Of a stretch of 9,833 nt of DNA, positions 7,433 through 9,833 are shown one piece after another. Origin of the DNA: JBBQZL01 sp038207745. GTDB lineage: Bacteria; Actinomycetota; Thermoleophilia; Solirubrobacterales; 70-9. Made by a program: the position numbers and the translations under genes. Each line of letters begins with the position of its first letter. Positions within the stretch are counted from its first letter, which is position 1. Where the stretch lies: positions 1 through 9,833 of the forward strand of contig JBBQZL010000101.1 in NCBI GenBank assembly GCA_038207745.1. The letters run 5' to 3'. The notes under the pieces are model-generated. The model saw only the letters and a list, made by a program, of their open reading frames with translations. It made no database searches and was not told where the DNA came from.

Positions 7433-7627
7433 TCAGACGCCAGGAGAGACCTTGCGTGCATCCGCGGAGGCCCAGCGCGGCGCCCTCATCAACAGAACTG
7501 CCTGACGCGGCGGGACCAGACCCTCGGGCCGGTTGGGCCGAAATGTTGCGCAGGGCTCCTCGAGTTCCAGGGCACAGAGAAGATTCTGGCGGAAGTAGCA
7601 GGCGTCGCAACTTGGCGGCTTATCCAT
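7433..7627 (-). CDS. Small four-cysteine protein (possible metal-binding)
   Basis: This 64-residue protein begins MDKPPSCDACYFRQNLLCAL and continues with ELEEPCATFRP. It has four cysteines at residues 7, 10, 18 and 26, spaced C-x2-C-x7-C-x7-C, followed by a basic, Pro/Arg-rich tail. The wording resembles short actinobacterial proteins I have seen annotated only as hypothetical, and I know no established function. The compact spacing fits a small zinc-binding or Fe-S-binding fold. The start chosen is ATG at 7627, with a weak Shine-Dalgarno (AGG). A 36-residue upstream extension from another ATG at 7735 is less likely, because its third-position GC is only about 57 percent and it uses rare codons. 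The gene lies 88 bases before the MBL-fold gene on the same strand and may be the first gene of the minus-strand cluster. Its reality rests on the cysteine motif and position. Confidence 0.68.
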   Translation of the reverse strand: MDKPPSCDACYFRQNLLCALELEEPCATFRPNRPEGLVPPRQAVLLMRAPRWASADARKVSPGV

Positions 7628-7710
7628 TGACCTGACTTTGCGAGTCCTGCGATCTGCCAACTGCGGTTCCCCCGTATTCGTAACTATTTCTTGAAAGGTC
7701 CAGCAGACAT

Positions 7711-7728
7711 CGACGCCGTTCGGCGTTG
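7711..7728. repeat. Compact inverted repeat (hairpin)
   Basis: CGACGCC and GGCGTTG form a 7-pair stem (one G-T pair) around the loop GTTC. The core ACGCCG-TT-CGGCGT is a perfect dyad. It lies about 85 bases upstream of the small cysteine protein start. It could be an operator or a leader hairpin, and no T-run follows it. Confidence 0.4.
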
Positions 7729-7825
7729 GAGACATCCACCCACCCCCGGAGCTTCGGGCCGAGAGATCGCGGACCAGGGGGCGCCGCCGATAATGGCAGC
7801 GCCGCCAGATTCGCGCAGGCCGGAA

Positions 7826-7933
7826 TTCCGCAAATCGCAGGCTCTTTGTTCACCGGCTGGCAACAACTCCCGCGTCTTGCGGAAATCCCGGATCACAACT
7901 CTCCGGACCGGTCACCTCGCTACCATTGCGGAA
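7826..7933. repeat. Three copies of the 8-mer TTGCGGAA upstream of the fatty acid hydroxylase
   Basis: TTGCGGAA occurs at 7877-7884 and 7926-7933 on the plus strand, and as its reverse complement at 7826-7833. The first two also share flanks: CCGGAATTCCGCAA and TTGCGGAAATCCCGG make a longer imperfect inverted repeat. The third copy overlaps the likely hydroxylase ribosome-binding site. They are candidate binding sites for an unknown regulator. Confidence 0.4.
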
Positions 7934-7936
7934 GAG
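7930..7936 (+). promoter_or_regulatory. Ribosome binding site deciding the hydroxylase start
   Basis: GGAAGAG on the plus strand lies 6 bases before the ATG at 7943. It supports that start over the in-frame TTG at 7691, which would add 84 residues of low-complexity, non-family sequence. Confidence 0.65.
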
Positions 7937-7942
7937 ATATTG

Positions 7943-8572
7943 ATGGGTAGGCATCAACGCACAGACCATCTCTCGGAATCTCCCCGGATGTTCGAGAACG
8001 GGCTCCTCAATTACCTCTCGAGGGTCCATCCCGCCGTGCCCGCAATCATCTTCGTTCCGGTCATCGTGATCATGGAGTGGTCGGCCCTGACCGGGGGGGC
8101 CTACAACTTCGGCCAGCTGATCCTCCTCAACCTCTGCGGGGTCGGCATCTGGACGCTGTCCGAGTACTGGCTTCACCGCTTGCTCTTCCACTGGGAGCCG
8201 AGCTTTCGCGGAGGGGACCGGCTTCATTTCATGATCCACGGAGTCCACCACGATCACCCGAACGACAAGCTGAGGCTGGTGATGCCGCCGGCCGCCAGCA
8301 TTCCGCTCGCGGCGATCTTCTGCGCGGCATTCTTCCTGCTGTTCGGCACCGCGGCGGCATATCCGCTGTTCGCCGGCTTCATCGCCGGATACCTCGTATA
8401 CGACTACACGCACTACTTCATCCACCACTCTGTCCCCAGGTCGAACTTCGGAAAGCGGTTGCGCGAGCAGCACATGCGCCACCACTTCCAGGATCACCGC
8501 TTCGGCTTCGGGGTCTCATCGCCGTTCTGGGACTCGGTCTTCAGGACCCTGCCGCGCAAGCGCAAGCGCTAG
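7943..8572 (+). CDS. Fatty acid hydroxylase, FA2H/sterol desaturase superfamily
   Basis: This 209-residue integral membrane protein belongs to the di-iron fatty acid hydroxylase superfamily, whose members hydroxylate fatty acyl chains using oxygen. The histidine clusters are HRLLFH (His78, His83), HGVHHDH (His99, His102, His103, His105), HYFIHH (His157, His161, His162) and HMRHHFQDH (His177, His180, His181, His185). Hydrophobic segments lie at about 31-47, 57-73, 118-140 and 142-155. The opening SPRMFENGLLNYLSRVHP is typical of bacterial and yeast FA2H-like proteins. The cytochrome b5 domain fused in yeast Scs7 is absent, so an external electron donor is needed. The C-terminus is basic (RKRKR). 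The start is ATG at 7943. It is transcribed alone and converges on the dehydrogenase gene 34 bases downstream. 2-Hydroxylation is likely, but the exact substrate is unproven. Confidence 0.9.
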   Translation: MGRHQRTDHLSESPRMFENGLLNYLSRVHPAVPAIIFVPVIVIMEWSALTGGAYNFGQLILLNLCGVGIWTLSEYWLHRLLFHWEPSFRGGDRLHFMIHGVHHDHPNDKLRLVMPPAASIPLAAIFCAAFFLLFGTAAAYPLFAGFIAGYLVYDYTHYFIHHSVPRSNFGKRLREQHMRHHFQDHRFGFGVSSPFWDSVFRTLPRKRKR

Positions 8573-8606
8573 GCCTTCCCCAGTCCGAGCCCCCGGGCCG
8601 AGCCCC
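8573..8606. other. 34-base convergent gap with duplicated CCGAGCCCC
   Basis: The gap between the two convergent stop codons contains CCGAGCCCC twice (8585-8593 and 8598-8606) around CGGG. No strong hairpin with a T-run is seen, so termination in this short overlap zone is probably Rho-dependent or uses weak structure. Confidence 0.4.
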
Positions 8607-9590
8607 TCAGGCCACCCGGTTGGGAGGCTGATCCCCACTCAGAACAGCGATCACGTTGCGGGCGACTGTCAGCGCCATCCCGTCGCGGGCCTTGCGTGTG
8701 GCCGAGCCGATGTGGGGAAGCAGCACCGCGTTCGGCGCCGCAAGCAGTGCCTCTGGGACATCGGGCTCACCCTCGTAGACGTCAAGTCCGGCTGCGGCGA
8801 TCCGCCCCCCGGCAAGCGCGGATGCGAGAGCGATGGAATCGACCAACGTGCCCCGTGAGGTGTTCACCAACGCGGCGCAGACTTTCATCAGTGCCAGGGT
8901 GTCTGCGTCGATCATGTGATGCGTTTCGGGAGTGGCGGGGGCGTGCAGACTGACCACATCGGCGCGGCCCAGCAGCTCGTCAAGCTCGACGCGATCGGCT
9001 CCGAGCCTCGACTCGACCTCGGGATTCGGTGATCGCGAGGCATAGAGCAGCTCGACCCCGAAACCGGAGACCAGCTCTGCATAGCGAGTGCCGATCCTCC
9101 CCATTCCGACCACTCCCACAGTCGAGCCCGAGAGCTCGAGGCCCCGGTACGAACCCGGGTCCCAGCCCGTCCACCTGCCGTTCCGGAGGTCAGCCTCGGC
9201 CAGCGGAAACAGGCGGCCTGCGGACAGCGTCAGGGCCAGGGCGAGCTCTGCGGTCGCATTGGTCAGGACATCAGGTGTGTTTGTCACCAACACTGAGTGC
9301 TGTCTACACGCCTCGAGGTCGACGTTGTCGTAACCAACCGCAAAGTTGGCGACCAGGCGAAGCTGTGGCCCGGCGGACTCGAGCAGCGCGGCGTCGACCC
9401 TCACGGTCGGGTCGGCGACGATCGCCGTGGCGCCGCGAACGACCGAAGGCAACTCCTGATGCGATGTCTGGAGTCCTCCAACACGAACTTCAAAGCGATC
9501 CTGCAGCGGGCTCAGACCGGCGCCGAGGAGCGATCTGACGACAGCGACAAGCGGCTTCACCACCTGATCCTGGGAATTGGTTGACAACAC
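8607..9590 (-). CDS. D-2-hydroxyacid dehydrogenase, glyoxylate reductase-like
   Basis: These NAD(P)H enzymes interconvert 2-oxoacids and D-2-hydroxyacids, for example glyoxylate and glycolate. The 327 residues match the family. The catalytic domain includes NFAVGYDNVD (82-91) and PDVLTNATAELALALTL (106-122). The Rossmann domain has the dinucleotide motif GMGRIG (162-167). The catalytic triad is Arg246 in NTSRG, Glu275 in YEGEP and His293 in LPHIGSA. The wording is closest to glyoxylate/hydroxypyruvate reductases rather than SerA, and there is no C-terminal ACT domain. The annotated start is GTG at 9590, with GGAG 5 bases upstream. Alternative GTGs at 9563 and 9560, preceded by AGGA, would give the N-terminus MVKPLVAVVRS that is more usual for the family, so the first ten residues are uncertain. 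Ser185-Arg186 after the second beta strand favours NADPH, tentatively. It is divergent from the gene at 9700. Confidence 0.92.
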   Translation of the reverse strand: MLSTNSQDQVVKPLVAVVRSLLGAGLSPLQDRFEVRVGGLQTSHQELPSVVRGATAIVADPTVRVDAALLESAGPQLRLVANFAVGYDNVDLEACRQHSVLVTNTPDVLTNATAELALALTLSAGRLFPLAEADLRNGRWTGWDPGSYRGLELSGSTVGVVGMGRIGTRYAELVSGFGVELLYASRSPNPEVESRLGADRVELDELLGRADVVSLHAPATPETHHMIDADTLALMKVCAALVNTSRGTLVDSIALASALAGGRIAAAGLDVYEGEPDVPEALLAAPNAVLLPHIGSATRKARDGMALTVARNVIAVLSGDQPPNRVA

Positions 9591-9635
9591 TCAATCTCCG
9601 TGGTCAAATGCGCACATACTCAATATTCATGACGT

Positions 9636-9645
9636 GTGTATACAC
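9636..9645. promoter_or_regulatory. Perfect palindrome GTGTATACAC, candidate operator
   Basis: A 10-base perfect palindrome centred in the divergent intergenic region, flanked symmetrically by an AAATGCGC/GCGCATTT pair. Its position suits control of one or both flanking genes. Its GTATAC core is like GntR-family sites, but no regulator gene is visible nearby. Confidence 0.4.
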
Positions 9646-9662
9646 TAAGCGCGCATTTAACA

Positions 9663-9678
9663 GTTCAGTATTTTGAAC
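9663..9678. promoter_or_regulatory. Inverted repeat GTTCA-N6-TGAAC
   Basis: A 5-base inverted repeat with a 6-base A/T-rich spacer sits 22 bases before the right-edge start codon. It may be an operator overlapping the promoter or the early transcript, or a small leader hairpin. Confidence 0.3.
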
Positions 9679-9688
9679 GGAAGTAGTG

Positions 9689-9694
9689 AAAGGA
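9689..9694 (+). promoter_or_regulatory. Ribosome binding site of the right-edge coiled-coil gene
   Basis: AAAGGA lies 5 bases before the ATG at 9700 and fixes the start and direction of this partial gene. Confidence 0.7.
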
Positions 9695-9699
9695 TAGTC

Positions 9700-9833
9700 A
9701 TGGCAGGAACAAACAACGTGCTTGACGAAGCGCGATCACTGATCGCAAAGCGTATTGCCGAGATCGATTCGGAGCGAAAGCGCCTTGAGCGCGCACTCTC
9801 GGAGCTCGGCGGAGGTGCCGACGCGTCGCGTCG
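9700..9833 (+). CDS. Small coiled-coil protein, N-terminal 44 residues (cut by window edge)
   Basis: The frame opens with ATG at 9700, preceded by AAAGGA at 5 bases spacing, a clear Shine-Dalgarno. The visible residues are a charged heptad-like helix (about 7-37: VLDEARSLIAKRIAEIDSER followed by KRLERALSELG), then GGGADASRR at the edge. This pattern matches a short N-terminal coiled coil before a Gly/Arg-rich linker. I recall Thermoleophilia proteins with such a start followed by a basic linker and a winged-helix DNA-binding domain, but that part lies outside the window and is not seen. No function is assigned. The codons CTT, ATT, CGT and CGA make its codon use less GC-biased than the neighbours. 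It is divergent from the dehydrogenase and shares the dyad-rich intergenic region. Confidence 0.8.
   Translation, partial: MAGTNNVLDEARSLIAKRIAEIDSERKRLERALSELGGGADASR

Larger units (their letters stand above)
7628..7942. other. 315-base gene-free region between divergent genes
   Basis: No convincing coding sequence is present here. Open frames that cross it lack the strong third-position GC of the neighbours. It should hold the promoters of the minus-strand cluster and of the plus-strand hydroxylase, but I see no clear -35/-10 pair for either. It contains a compact hairpin (7711-7728), a duplicated GCGCCGCC (7781-7788 and 7799-7806) and three copies of TTGCGGAA (7826-7833 inverted, 7877-7884, 7926-7933). 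Confidence 0.6.
9591..9699. promoter_or_regulatory. AT-rich divergent intergenic region with nested dyads
   Basis: This 109-base region separates the dehydrogenase from the right-edge gene and is far richer in A/T than anything else here, as expected for back-to-back promoters. It contains AAATGCGC (9606-9613) and its exact inverted copy GCGCATTT (9651-9658), the perfect palindrome GTGTATACAC (9636-9645) between them, and GTTCA/TGAAC with a 6-base spacer (9663-9678). I cannot assign a clear -35/-10 pair. The GTATAC core resembles GntR-family operators, but only loosely. Confidence 0.6.

Noticed and set aside
7628..7735. 36-residue N-terminal extension of the four-cysteine protein, with a G-rich stretch before its ATG
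   Set aside because: Third-position GC is only about 57 percent and the codons ATA, AGG and AAT are atypical for the neighbours. The stretch looks non-coding.
7691..7942. 84-residue N-terminal extension of the fatty acid hydroxylase
   Set aside because: The extension is low-complexity and unlike the family, while ATG 7943 has a good ribosome-binding site and the expected N-terminus.
8573..8606. Bidirectional intrinsic terminator between convergent genes
   Set aside because: There is no stable stem with a T-run on either strand, only a duplicated CCGAGCCCC and a weak GGCCT/AGGCC pairing with a large loop.
9611..9658. CRISPR-like or transposon terminal repeats suggested by the inverted arms near 9606 and 9651
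   Set aside because: Arms are only 8 bases, occur once each, and enclose 37 bases. No spacer periodicity, target duplication or transposase is present.

Overview
The window is GC-rich chromosomal DNA, very probably from a high-GC actinobacterium. A soil Thermoleophilia/Solirubrobacterales-type organism is my best guess. It rests on the strong G/C bias at third codon positions, frequent GTG starts, a wax ester synthase/diacylglycerol acyltransferase (WS/DGAT), and the styles of the MBL-fold protein, the cysteine-rich small protein and the right-edge coiled-coil protein. I see no tRNA, rRNA, CRISPR array, insertion sequence, phage gene or integrase. Ten genes are complete or nearly so by reading, and a TypA gene at the left and a small coiled-coil gene at the right are cut by the window edges.

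Layout. Positions 1-7627 hold eight tightly spaced genes, all on the minus strand. In transcription order they are: a 64-residue four-cysteine protein (7627-7433), an RNase Z-like MBL-fold hydrolase (7344-6553), a small heat shock protein Hsp20 (6527-6084), Lon protease (6072-3622), a 153-residue protein with one membrane segment (3562-3101), WS/DGAT (3062-1662), a TetR-family regulator (1624-1019), and the GTPase TypA/BipA (945 to beyond position 1). Gaps are 11 to 88 bases. A plus-strand fatty acid hydroxylase of the FA2H/sterol desaturase superfamily (7943-8572) follows a 315-base gene-free stretch. It converges on a minus-strand D-2-hydroxyacid dehydrogenase of the glyoxylate reductase type (9590-8607). 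A 109-base AT-rich intergenic region with several dyads then separates that gene from a plus-strand gene that starts at 9700 and leaves the window.

How the genes may work together. Hsp20 and Lon are almost certainly co-expressed: the Lon ribosome-binding site directly abuts the Hsp20 stop codon. They form a hold-and-degrade protein quality control pair. The next three genes (membrane protein, WS/DGAT, TetR) look like a neutral-lipid module, with TetR as a plausible local regulator. The hydroxylase across the gap also acts on fatty acyl chains. TypA is a translational GTPase linked to stress and ribosome assembly. No classical defence or mobile system is visible. The most interesting unexplained items are the cysteine-motif small protein, a repeated 8-mer (TTGCGGAA, three copies in 108 bases) in front of the hydroxylase, the dyad-rich AT island at 9591-9699, and the uncharacterised membrane protein sitting between lon and the WS/DGAT gene.
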